Notes under the pieces: generated by a model
What the model saw: only the letters and a program-made list of their open reading frames with translations
Databases searched by the model: none
Told to the model about the DNA's origin: nothing
Made by a program: the position numbers and the translations under genes
Source of the DNA: Micromonospora_G sp040676775
GTDB lineage: Bacteria > Actinomycetota > Actinomycetes > Mycobacteriales > Micromonosporaceae
NCBI RefSeq assembly: GCF_040676775.1
Contig: NZ_JBFAPP010000028.1
Coordinates: forward strand, 1-64,000
Length of the DNA: 64,000 nucleotides
Reading direction: 5' to 3'
Shown here: piece after piece, positions 33,621 through 43,148 of the stretch
Position numbering within the stretch: the stretch's first letter is position 1
How the letters are laid out: each line of letters begins with the position of its first letter

Positions 33621-33646
33621 ACACCGTACGTCGTACAGAGTACGGG
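33621..33646. promoter_or_regulatory. Candidate operator between DUF418 gene and TetR regulator
   Basis: The 107-nt divergent region contains a perfect palindrome GTACG-t-CGTAC (33626-33636) nested with a wider inverted pair CCGTAC (33625-33630) and GTACGG (33640-33645). TetR-family repressors often bind such elements in the divergent intergenic region. CGTAC words are frequent in this genome, so chance occurrence must be weighed. Confidence 0.45.
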
Positions 33647-33696
33647 GATCTAGGGTATGGGCAAGACCCATGCAGGGACGAGGAGAGGGCGCGACA

Positions 33697-34440
33697 GTGG
33701 CGCAACGGGCGCTTCCACCCGTGGTGGCGCGGATGTGGGGTCGCGAGACCGCATCCCGGCACGGGCCCCGGCCCAGCCTTGACCTGGGCCGGATCGTCGA
33801 AGCCGCGATCGGGATCGCCGACAGCGAGGGGCTGGAGGGCGTACGGATGAGCAGCGTCGCCAACCGAGTCGGAATGGCGACGATGTCCCTCTACCGGTAC
33901 GTCGGCAGCAAGGACGAACTGCTGACGGTGATGGTCGACGCGGCCATTCCGGAGCCGCCCCCGGTGGACGGGCGGCCGTGGCGGGGATACCTCACCGCCT
34001 GGACCCGGGCCAACCGGGACATGCTCCTCGAACGGCCCTGGCTGCTCGGGGTCACGAATCGCACCCCGCCCGCCGGGCCCCGGATGTTGCGCTGGCTCGA
34101 CCGCGCGCTCGCCGCACTCGACGACACCGGGCTCAGCTTCGCCGAGCGGATCAACATCGCGACCGCTCTCACCGGGTACGCCTCCAGCCAGGCGCACCTC
34201 ACCCACAGCATGATCAGCGCGGCGGAGGCCGCCGCCGCGGACGGATCCATCGGCGGGTTGGCCGACTACGGCGACATCCTCGGCCAGGTTCTCGATCCGG
34301 CGGACTACCCGGATCTGACCGCCGCCGTCCGGGCGAACGCCTTCGGCGCCAACGAGGAGTGGATCGACGACGCCGACTTCACCTTCGGGCTCGACCTGCT
34401 CCTCGACGGCATCGAGGCCCTGATCGCCCGCCGCCGCTAG
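33697..34440 (+). CDS. TetR/AcrR-family regulator with tetracycline-repressor-like C-terminal domain
   Basis: A 247-residue repressor. The DNA-binding domain lies at about 32-80 (LGRIVEAAIGIADSEGLEGV, MSSVANRVGMATMSLYRYVG). The C-terminal region (about 95-245) fits the TetR_C_1 type seen near drug-resistance and export genes. The GTG at 33697 is preferred because GAGGAGAGGG precedes it; an in-frame ATG at 33670 is possible. It diverges from the DUF418 membrane protein, which is its most likely target together with itself. The last codons are part of a 29-bp tandem repeat that runs past the stop. Confidence 0.88.
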   Translation: MAQRALPPVVARMWGRETASRHGPRPSLDLGRIVEAAIGIADSEGLEGVRMSSVANRVGMATMSLYRYVGSKDELLTVMVDAAIPEPPPVDGRPWRGYLTAWTRANRDMLLERPWLLGVTNRTPPAGPRMLRWLDRALAALDDTGLSFAERINIATALTGYASSQAHLTHSMISAAEAAAADGSIGGLADYGDILGQVLDPADYPDLTAAVRANAFGANEEWIDDADFTFGLDLLLDGIEALIARRR

Positions 34441-34511
34441 GCAGGGGCCGACTCCACCGCCGCCGCTGGACAGGGGTCGACCCGCCCGCCGCCGCTGGAC
34501 ACTGGTCGATC
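34424..34511 (+). repeat. Three-copy 29-bp tandem repeat across the 3' end of the TetR gene
   Basis: A CCGCCGCT-containing unit recurs with exact 29-bp spacing (final T at 34438, 34467 and 34496). The copies are imperfect but share a GGaCAGGGGtCGAC-like second half. The first copy holds the regulator's stop codon and the next two are non-coding, ending just before the oxidoreductase stop at 34527. It looks like slippage duplication of the gene's 3' end. Confidence 0.65.
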
Positions 34512-34526
34512 AGGGCCTCGCCGGGG

Positions 34527-35546
34527 TCAGGCGACGTCGATGAGGACCTTGCCGACCGCACCGGACTCGACCGCGGCGTGGGCATCCGCCGTACGGTCGA
34601 GCGGGAAGCGATGCAGCGGCAGACCCGCCGCCTCGCCGGCCTGCAACGCCCCGGCCGCGACGGCGGCGGCCACGTCCTCGACTGCGTCCCGCTTCGCCGC
34701 CTCGGGCACCGTGTAGACCAGCACGAACCGGTAGCCGATGTTCTTGTACATCAACCGGAAGGCCGGGAGCGAAACGTCCGCCGGCTCGTCGGTCGCGTAC
34801 ACCGCGATCGTGGCAGCGGGGGCGGTGACGTCGTGGTTGAGGGCGGCGTTGGCGTTCGGGGCGACCTCGACCACGATGTCGACCCCGGCGGGTGCGAACT
34901 CGTGGATCTCCGCGGCCGGATCGCCCGTACGGTAGTTGACCACGAGGTCGGCGCCGGCCGCCTGGGCCAGCTTGGCCTTCTCCGGTCCACTGACCGTGGT
35001 GACCACCCTCGCGCCCGCCCACCTGGCGAGTTGGATCGCCGCGTTGCCGACCGCGCCCGCACCGCCGGCCACGAGCACGACCCGGCCGGCGAGCGTACCC
35101 GGGGCCAGCCGCTGCGGGCCGTTGTCGCCGACGGTCAGGCAGCGGTGCGCGGTCAACGCCGGGATACCGAGGCTGGCCCCGAGGTCGAAGGAGGCGTCGT
35201 CGGGCAGAGCGACCGCTTGGCGCGCGGGCAGCGTCACGTACTCCTGGGCGGTGCCGTCGGCCCGCTGCCAGGCCGCCTCCCACAGCCAGACCCGCTCACC
35301 CACGCGGTCGGGCGAGACTCCCTCGCCGACCGCGTCGACGATGCCGGCCCCGTCCTGGTTGGGCACGATTTCCGGGTACGCGAGCGGGCGCCCCGGGCCG
35401 CCGGCCCGGGCCTTCCAGTCGGTCGGGTTGACCCCCGACACCTTGACCTGGACCCGTACCTCGCCGGCAGCGGGCTCGGGGACGGGCCGCTCGGTCGGCT
35501 GCAGTACGTCCGGCGCGCCGGTTTGGGTGTAGATAATGGCCTTCAT
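34527..35546 (-). CDS. Zinc-independent MDR oxidoreductase, NADPH:quinone reductase-like
   Basis: Medium-chain dehydrogenase/reductase of 339 residues, probably a cytosolic NADPH-dependent quinone or enone reductase. The GroES-like domain opens MKAIIYTQTGAPDVLQPTER and contains KVSGVNPTDWKARAG. The Rossmann domain has VVLVAGGAGAVGNAAIQLA, a quinone-oxidoreductase-type AxxGxVG variant, near residue 155. The catalytic-zinc cysteines of alcohol dehydrogenases are absent. It is convergent with the TetR gene and monocistronic as far as can be seen. The substrate is unknown. Confidence 0.88.
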   Translation of the reverse strand: MKAIIYTQTGAPDVLQPTERPVPEPAAGEVRVQVKVSGVNPTDWKARAGGPGRPLAYPEIVPNQDGAGIVDAVGEGVSPDRVGERVWLWEAAWQRADGTAQEYVTLPARQAVALPDDASFDLGASLGIPALTAHRCLTVGDNGPQRLAPGTLAGRVVLVAGGAGAVGNAAIQLARWAGARVVTTVSGPEKAKLAQAAGADLVVNYRTGDPAAEIHEFAPAGVDIVVEVAPNANAALNHDVTAPAATIAVYATDEPADVSLPAFRLMYKNIGYRFVLVYTVPEAAKRDAVEDVAAAVAAGALQAGEAAGLPLHRFPLDRTADAHAAVESGAVGKVLIDVA

Positions 35547-35621
35547 AGGTCGAGACTATGGACAGCGATCAGCCGTTTCCCCACCACCGACCGGTGACTG
35601 CCCTCACAACACGCGACCTGC

Positions 35622-36230
35622 CTACCCCGCTCCGGCCGGAACGCCGTGGATTCCCAGGCTGGTGACCTCGTCATCGTCGATCTGGTCGGGACCGACGCCC
35701 CAGGCACCGGCGATCCGCAGCACGGCCTCCTCGTCCGGCTTCGCGTCGGTCCAGGCGTCCCAGTCATCGTCCGACCACGTGTCCGTGTCGACGTCGAGCC
35801 CCTCGGGGTCCAGGACGATGCCCTGCTCGGCGGCGGTCGGCTCCCCGACGGAGAGGTAGACGCAGTTGCGTTCGCCGAGGTAGCAGTAGGCGCGGACGAT
35901 CTCGCCGTCCCGCGCCCGGGCCCAGGCGTGGTATTCCGTCACTCGATGGGTGCCGAAGAACTGGACCTCGCCCAGCCGCTTACTCAGTCCCGCGAGCCAG
36001 TCCGGGAACGCCGTGGCGCTCGCCTCGAGCCCGTCGGGCAGGTGCCACGCCACGTGAGCCAGCGTCCAGCCGGGCCGCGGAGACGCGACGTACACGCCGT
36101 GGTCGTAGGCGCGGAGGGTCCCCTCGACCCAGCCGACGCTCTCCCGCCTGTCCAGGTCGAGTGCGTCGGCGACCTCGGCCGGCGAACGGTCCCGTACGGC
36201 GATCCACTGAGTCTTGTAACCGAAGCCCAT
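35622..36230 (-). CDS. Hypothetical protein, 202 aa
   Basis: I recognise no characterised family. It is an acidic, soluble protein with many Trp/Tyr residues. It begins MGFGYKTQWIAVRDRSP and has an Asp/Trp-rich stretch near residues 155-170 (DTWSDDDWDAWTDAKPDEE). The pattern YDHGVYVASPRPGWTLAHV resembles SMI1/SUKH-type or immunity-like actinobacterial proteins, but this is only an impression. It lies 20 nt downstream of the next hypothetical gene on the same strand, probably one transcript. The ATG at 36230 follows a GTG codon directly. Confidence 0.75.
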   Translation of the reverse strand: MGFGYKTQWIAVRDRSPAEVADALDLDRRESVGWVEGTLRAYDHGVYVASPRPGWTLAHVAWHLPDGLEASATAFPDWLAGLSKRLGEVQFFGTHRVTEYHAWARARDGEIVRAYCYLGERNCVYLSVGEPTAAEQGIVLDPEGLDVDTDTWSDDDWDAWTDAKPDEEAVLRIAGAWGVGPDQIDDDEVTSLGIHGVPAGAG

Positions 36231-36250
36231 CACGGCATCGTAGGCACCCG

Positions 36251-36664
36251 TCAGGTGTCCTGGTGTTCGCCCGGTTCGCTCTCCAGAACCGCGACGAGGC
36301 CGTCCGGGTCGTCGACGGTGACGGTGAGGGCGGGGTGCAGCAGCCAACGGCCGGGGGCCAGTCCGGGGACCGGCTCGCGGAACCGGATACAGACACCCGC
36401 GGCGGTCGTGGTGCCGAAGCTGAGACCCCGGTCGACCATCGACACGTGCGGACCCAGGATCCGCCACCACTTGTACGGACCGGCGCGCTCCGCCCCGACG
36501 ATGTTCGACCGGGGAGTACGCAGCCGCCATGGGCCGTACCGGACGACGAGTGTGTCGTCGACGGTGACCCAGGCGGTGTCCGGGCGGACGCCGATGAGCG
36601 ACAGCGGCAGCCGGAAGGGCTGCGCGAACGCGAAGCCGAACCGTCGCGGCGCCGGCCCGGTCAT
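36251..36664 (-). CDS. Conserved actinobacterial hypothetical protein, 137 aa
   Basis: A small soluble protein beginning MTGPAPRRFGFAFAQPFR. A beta-rich pattern with VTVDDTLVVRYGPWRL, AGPYKWWRILGPH and LLHPALTVTVDDPDGL is, to my knowledge, shared by many uncharacterised actinobacterial proteins of about 130-150 residues with a PH-like barrel feel. There are no catalytic motifs, signal peptide or membrane helix. It is the first gene of a two-gene minus-strand unit with the 202-aa protein. Confidence 0.75.
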   Translation of the reverse strand: MTGPAPRRFGFAFAQPFRLPLSLIGVRPDTAWVTVDDTLVVRYGPWRLRTPRSNIVGAERAGPYKWWRILGPHVSMVDRGLSFGTTTAAGVCIRFREPVPGLAPGRWLLHPALTVTVDDPDGLVAVLESEPGEHQDT

Positions 36665-37001
36665 CGCGGACCTACCCGGTCCGCACCCGGCGCGACGGAG
36701 GTGGGCGCCGACCGTGCTCCGGAAGGCGCGGGACGCTTCGACCGATCGGTACGCGACACGACGCCGGTCTACCCAGCCAGCGCCGATCGACACCCCGGGC
36801 CGCCCACGGGTACCTCGAACGCCTCCGAGCCCGGACCCTCCGGACAGGGCCATTCGACAGCGACTACGTTGAGTAATCTCCATAGCCCGCAGTAGCAGGA
36901 CTGGTACGTGACCACACCCTGACTCGTACGGTGTCGGGACCGGGTACGCCAGTGGTGATCGTCTTCGGTGTTCACGTACCCGAGCCTGATGTAATGCCAT
37001 T
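36665..37001. other. 337-nt divergent intergenic region with candidate promoter
   Basis: No coding region is supported here. Just before the plus-strand gene, TGTAAT (36990-36995) sits 6 nt upstream of the GTG start, which is the geometry of a leaderless transcript. A TTCACG -35-like element (36971-36976) is only 13 nt away, so the promoter call is weak. The promoter of the minus-strand hypothetical pair should also lie in this region, but I cannot place it. Confidence 0.4.
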
Positions 37002-37553
37002 GTGCATCTCAACCCTTACGGGCAGGACGCGGTACGGCTCGCCGTCGACCTGGCGAACAACCGCCCCACGTCAACCGTGGACCTGGTACGGCGCTGCCGA
37101 GCCGCCGGCCTGGTGGTCGACATGCCGGTCGACGATCGGGACCTGGAGGCTACGTCGGAGTTGCTCGACCGGTGGTGCGCGATAGTGGACGCGCCGGACG
37201 AGGTGCACCGGGCCGGACTCGTCAACGCACTGCTGGCGGCGGCGTCGGCGTACCCCCGGCTCTCCGACCACGAGGGCACCGGTTGGCACCTGCACTACCG
37301 CGACGACGGGGTGCCCTTGGCGACCGTGCTGCGGGCCCTGGTCGGGGTCGGCACCGCCCTGCACCTCGCCGGGCGGGGCATGGGCAGGCTCGGCCGCTGC
37401 GCCCGCACCGGTTGCACCACCATCTACGCCGACACCTCTCGCAACGGCCGCCAGCGCTACTGCTCCCCCACCTGCGCGAACCGCGACGCCGTGCGCCGCC
37501 ACCGCGCCAGCCAGCCAACCCGTCCTCGCCGCGTGCACGACGCATCGTCCTAG
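37002..37553 (+). CDS. CGNR zinc-finger / ABATE-domain putative stress-response regulator
   Basis: A 183-residue protein. The N-terminal ABATE-type domain (about 1-125, starting with DAVRLAVDLANNRP) is followed by a zinc finger at about 130-165. The ligand cysteines are in CARTGCTTIYAD and RYCSPTCANRDAVRRHR. The family name comes from a CGNR tetrapeptide; here it reads CANR, with the zinc-binding Cys kept. Such proteins are thought to be transcription regulators, but few have been studied. The start is GTG at 37002, with a possible leaderless promoter directly upstream. A long hairpin about 90 nt downstream probably ends its transcript. Confidence 0.88.
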   Translation: MHLNPYGQDAVRLAVDLANNRPTSTVDLVRRCRAAGLVVDMPVDDRDLEATSELLDRWCAIVDAPDEVHRAGLVNALLAAASAYPRLSDHEGTGWHLHYRDDGVPLATVLRALVGVGTALHLAGRGMGRLGRCARTGCTTIYADTSRNGRQRYCSPTCANRDAVRRHRASQPTRPRRVHDASS

Positions 37554-37645
37554 GGCGACAGGTGCTGGTTGGTCTCCATCTACGCCCGCATCCCCGGATC
37601 GGGGCGGGAGCCGGCACACGGACACGGCGTGGAGCTGGGAAATAG

Positions 37646-37697
37646 GTGCGCGCCCCGATCGCCTGCCACGGGGGAAGCGGGCGATTGGGGCGCGCAC
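37646..37697. terminator. Long hairpin downstream of the CGNR gene
   Basis: An 18-bp inverted repeat (37646-37663 and 37680-37697) with one G-U-compatible mismatch encloses a 16-nt loop, 92 nt after the CGNR stop. It is probably a factor-independent terminator. The segment between the stop and the hairpin holds no gene. Confidence 0.65.
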
Positions 37698-38087
37698 GAT
37701 GAGCTTAACCATGCCTGTTCACCGAACACAACGGGTGATGTTCAGTCAGATTTCCGACCGCCGCTCGTGCGTACAGAAGGCATGAATAGGTCAAAAGCCC
37801 GCAGAACCCACCGACATGCCTCACTTCCGAGCGGCTCCACAGCACCCGTCCAGCGTGCGTACGTGCTGGTGGGAGGCGGTGTGGCGCGATCATCGGCCGG
37901 GCTCGCCTCGATCGTCGGATTCGCTACTGAAACATCGGCGTTACCGCTGATCGTCAGCCCCGGTTGAAGCGGATGAACGGGCGGTGAACCCGCCGTCACC
38001 GATGCCGGCGATTCCTTCCCGCGTGACCCGCGGGTGCGCCGACGTCGAACCTGCGGGCCCTCCATCTTGGAACCCCGGAGGAGAACC
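37698..38087. other. Intergenic region upstream of the trehalose synthase gene
   Basis: About 390 nt with no supported gene. Frames crossing it have irregular GC3 and no recognisable domain. It presumably carries the promoter of the trehalose synthase gene, but no clear -10/-35 pair or operator stands out. A strong ribosome-binding site, GGAGGAG, ends it. Confidence 0.5.
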
Positions 38088-39923
<1,836 letters not shown>

Positions 39924-40061
39924 CCGGGTCGGCGGGACCGGGGACGGGAAACAGGGCGGAAACATTTTAACCATCGTTCATGCGCGAGTGGGTCCAAACG
40001 AAATTTAGGTACGTCCATATAGGTGCCAGGCAGATCGCCTGCCCCAACGGATGGAGCCGTG

Positions 40062-40718
40062 ATGACCCGTACCCCCCTGCGCTGGGCCACCACCCTGCTG
40101 GCCACCGCCACCCTCGCCGTCCTCGGTCTCGCCAACCCGGCCCAGGCCGCGACGGTCTCGCAGCCGCTGCGCACCATGGTCGCGAACCTGCCGGTCGCCA
40201 GCGAGATCCGCACCGGCTACAACCGCGACCTCTTCCCGCACTGGGTCGACGCCGACGGTGACGGCTGCAACACCCGTTACGAGGTGCTGATCGCCGAGGC
40301 CACCACCAACCCGTCGGTCGGCTCGGGCTGCACCCTCAGCGGCGGCCGCTGGTTCTCGTACTACGACGGCGCCTACTGGACCAACCCGTCCGACCTGGAC
40401 ATCGACCACATGGTCGCGCTGGCCGAGGCGTGGGACTCCGGCGCCCGCTCGTGGACCACCTCCCGACGCCAGTCGTACGCCAACGACATGGGCGACGTAC
40501 GGGCGCTGGTCGCGGTGACGGACAACGTCAACCAGTCCAAGGGCGACCAGGACCCGGCGAGTTGGGTGCCGACCCGCGAGGTCTGCCGCTACATCGGCGA
40601 GTGGGTAGCGGTGAAGACCCGCTGGCGGCTCACCGTCGACACCGCCGAGAAGAACGCCCTGACCAGCCGGGCCGCGTCCTGCTCCAACATCACCCTCACC
40701 GTCACCCACGCCTTCTGA
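40062..40718 (+). CDS. Secreted HNH-family nuclease
   Basis: Exported non-specific nuclease type protein of 218 residues. A Sec signal peptide (about 1-30, LLATATLAVLGLANPAQA, cleaved after AQA) is followed by a compact domain. The HNH/DUF1524-like motif is DIDHMVALAEAWDSGARSW near residue 112, with the metal- and general-base-type His preceded by Asp. A downstream Asn/Lys segment (DNVNQSKGDQDPASW) completes the motif. Four cysteines suggest two disulfides. AT-rich DNA just upstream (39960-40025) contains CATATA-type promoter-like sequence. It probably degrades extracellular DNA for nutrients or during development, in line with the phosphate-scavenging genes further along. Confidence 0.88.
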   Translation: MTRTPLRWATTLLATATLAVLGLANPAQAATVSQPLRTMVANLPVASEIRTGYNRDLFPHWVDADGDGCNTRYEVLIAEATTNPSVGSGCTLSGGRWFSYYDGAYWTNPSDLDIDHMVALAEAWDSGARSWTTSRRQSYANDMGDVRALVAVTDNVNQSKGDQDPASWVPTREVCRYIGEWVAVKTRWRLTVDTAEKNALTSRAASCSNITLTVTHAF

Positions 40719-40778
40719 TCCGTCCCGCGTACGGGGAGCCGGTGCGATCCACCGGCCCCCGTACGGCGGCGCGAGCGG

Positions 40779-42914
40779 TCAGACCAGCGTCAGGGTGAGA
40801 GTGGCGGAGTAAGGGCCCGGCACCGCAGTGTCCGGGATGTCCAGTACGAGGCCCGCGCCGCAAGCGAATGTCCCGGCGCTGCTGTCGGGCCTGGCGGAGC
40901 AGAGCGTCACGCCCTCGGCGAGACCACCCCGCGTGGTGCCCGCGGCGACCGGGCTGCCCGCCAGCACGTCGCCGGAGCCGTCGGTCTTGTGCGCCGTCGG
41001 GGTCCAACCCAGTTGGGCGCCGAGAATGGTGGCGCCGGGCTGCCCGTCGTGGGTGAAGTTCTCGACCTGACCGGTCACGTTCCAGCCCGAGTTGGTGCCG
41101 CGCAGGTCGACGACGGTGACCTCCGCGAGGGTGCCGGTTGCCGAGCCGCCGACGACGCCGCCGGTAAGTGCGGCGGCGTCGGAAGTGGCGAGCGAGAAGG
41201 TACCCGGTGCGACGGCTGCGGTGATCCGGGTCGAATTCGCGTCAGCCGGCGGAGCGCCGACGGTGATGCCGACCGATTCGGAGGTCGACGCGCCGTAGTT
41301 GGCGCTGAGCGGGGTGAACACGGCGGACAGGTCGTAGCTGCCCCTCGGCAGATCACTGGTGGTGATCGACGCCGTGCCGTCGGCGCCGACCTCGACGGGA
41401 GAGCCGATCAGGGTCCTCGCGACGCCCTGCCGGAACTGGACCCTGCCCGTCGCCCTGGCCGGAACCACCACGGCGGTCAGGGTCACCGGCTCACCGAAAC
41501 CGATCGAGGCGCTGCTCGCCGTCAGCGTCGTTGTCGTCGGCACCGGCTGGGAAGCGCTCGGGCACTGCTGGCCGGTGGACCGGTTGTCGCACTCCGGCGG
41601 CTGGCCGGCGGTGAGCAGCAGCGTGTTCGTGCCGTCCGGCGAGAACGTGGGGTTGGCGCAGGTGGCAACGGGGTTGTTCCGGACCACCGCACCGGGAATG
41701 CGCTCGATCTGGTCGAACCCGGCCCGGACCAGGTTGAGCGGCAGCGGTGCGAGCCCGAACGTCGGCGCGCTCTGCTGCCCCTCGCAGAGCCCGAAGGAGG
41801 CGAACTCGGCCAGCGTGTATCCCTCGCCCGCGCCGAAGGAGTCCTGGAACGTCCTGGGCACGATCATGTACGCGTACGAGGAGAGTGGGTAGGCCCGCCG
41901 GTCGGGGTTGGTGTAGACGTGGTCCAGCTTCTGCGTCAGGTGGACCGTCGGGTCGGACGGATTGTCGACGATCTCGGCCTTGGTGAGCGCCACGGCCACC
42001 GCGTCGGCCGTGGGTCCGACGTAGTAGCCGGCCTGATTGAGCACCTTGACGACCGGGAGGTCGTGCTGGAGCGCGTACCGGGTTTCCACGTAGCCGATGG
42101 CACCGTTGACGCCGCCTTGCGCGACGTAGCCTGCGACGCCGTTCGACAGGGGCTGGGACACAAAACCCTGCGATCGGAAGTACGCTGTCGCGCCACACGG
42201 AGGCGTTCCGCCCCGGGCCTGGCAGAAGGAGTTCCACCGGTCCGGGTACTGCGTGCTCATCCAACGCGTGAGCTGCACGGTCGTACCCGAGCCGTCGGAT
42301 CTCACCACCGGGGTGATGTCCTGGGGTGGCAGGTCGAGAGCGGGGTTGTCCGCCTTGATCCGCGGATCGTCCCAGCGGGTGATGTCCTTGGTGAAGATCC
42401 TCGCGATGGTGTCGCCCGACAGCCGCAGGTTCGTGATCCGTCGTCCGTTTATCTGCAGGTTGTACATGAAGGCGAGGCCGCCAGCGGCGACAGGCAGGTA
42501 TCCGAACGGCCGGTTCGCGGGCGGCTGGTCGCTCTCGACGAACGCGTCGTCCAGGCCGTAGGGAGTCTCCGACACGGCGAAGTCGAAGTTGCCGTCGGCG
42601 AACTCGTTGCGGCCGAGGGTGGAGCCTCCACCCACGTAGTTCACCACGAGGCCGCGTCCCCGCACCGCCGCCCGCCAACTGTTGACCATGACCTCGCTCC
42701 AGGTGGAGCCCGCTCCGGCGATCGGCGCGGACTGCGGCTCGGCCCAGGCCGGCGACGGCACCACCACGGCACCGGTCAGCAGCAGCAGCAGCGAGACAAG
42801 GCCCGCGAGGATCCGGTACCCGGCCGGGAACACGTACCGGCGTCGCCAGGGCGGGGGCGCACTGGCGGCTGCGGCTGGACGCACGGCTGCGCGCGCAGGG
42901 ACCGTTCTGGGCAT
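40779..42914 (-). CDS. PstS-type phosphate-binding protein fused to Ig-like domain, secreted
   Basis: An exported 711-residue protein. After a signal region (about 30-58, RILAGLVSLLLLLTGAVVVP) comes a PstS-like phosphate-binding domain (about 62-400) with IAGAGSTWSEVMVNSW, FADGNFDFAVSETPYG, VVRSDGSGTTVQLTRW and NQAGYYVGPTAD. Next is a bacterial Ig-like domain of Big_3-type (about 455-550, TTTLTASSASIGFGEPVTL). The C-terminal 150 residues are a beta-rich domain with WNVTGQVENFT, similar to surface WxL-like domains. No pstC, pstA or pstB is adjacent, and there is no lipobox, so it is probably secreted or envelope-bound rather than a classical transporter subunit. It converges on the HNH gene. 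Confidence 0.85.
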   Translation of the reverse strand: MPRTVPARAAVRPAAAASAPPPWRRRYVFPAGYRILAGLVSLLLLLTGAVVVPSPAWAEPQSAPIAGAGSTWSEVMVNSWRAAVRGRGLVVNYVGGGSTLGRNEFADGNFDFAVSETPYGLDDAFVESDQPPANRPFGYLPVAAGGLAFMYNLQINGRRITNLRLSGDTIARIFTKDITRWDDPRIKADNPALDLPPQDITPVVRSDGSGTTVQLTRWMSTQYPDRWNSFCQARGGTPPCGATAYFRSQGFVSQPLSNGVAGYVAQGGVNGAIGYVETRYALQHDLPVVKVLNQAGYYVGPTADAVAVALTKAEIVDNPSDPTVHLTQKLDHVYTNPDRRAYPLSSYAYMIVPRTFQDSFGAGEGYTLAEFASFGLCEGQQSAPTFGLAPLPLNLVRAGFDQIERIPGAVVRNNPVATCANPTFSPDGTNTLLLTAGQPPECDNRSTGQQCPSASQPVPTTTTLTASSASIGFGEPVTLTAVVVPARATGRVQFRQGVARTLIGSPVEVGADGTASITTSDLPRGSYDLSAVFTPLSANYGASTSESVGITVGAPPADANSTRITAAVAPGTFSLATSDAAALTGGVVGGSATGTLAEVTVVDLRGTNSGWNVTGQVENFTHDGQPGATILGAQLGWTPTAHKTDGSGDVLAGSPVAAGTTRGGLAEGVTLCSARPDSSAGTFACGAGLVLDIPDTAVPGPYSATLTLTLV

Positions 42915-43148
42915 GCTGGTCTCTCCTCGTCCGGCATCGGTGGATCACCAGGTACGCACCGCTCGTGGTTTACGGCTCGCCGCGAAAACGTGTACGCGGC
43001 ACCTGCCCGGCGGCGGGGTGGGGCCGCGTTCACCCTGGAGTTACCGGCCGGACTCGCGTGAATGTAGTGCGCGACGGGTGAGCCCGTCGGCAACGCACGC
43101 GTACGCCGGACATGCGGAACGTGAATTTCTCCAGACCATCGAACTGGT

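Noticed and set aside
37569..37967. A 132-codon plus-strand frame.
   Set aside because: It runs through the 37646-37697 hairpin and has irregular codon usage and no recognisable motif or ribosome-binding site.
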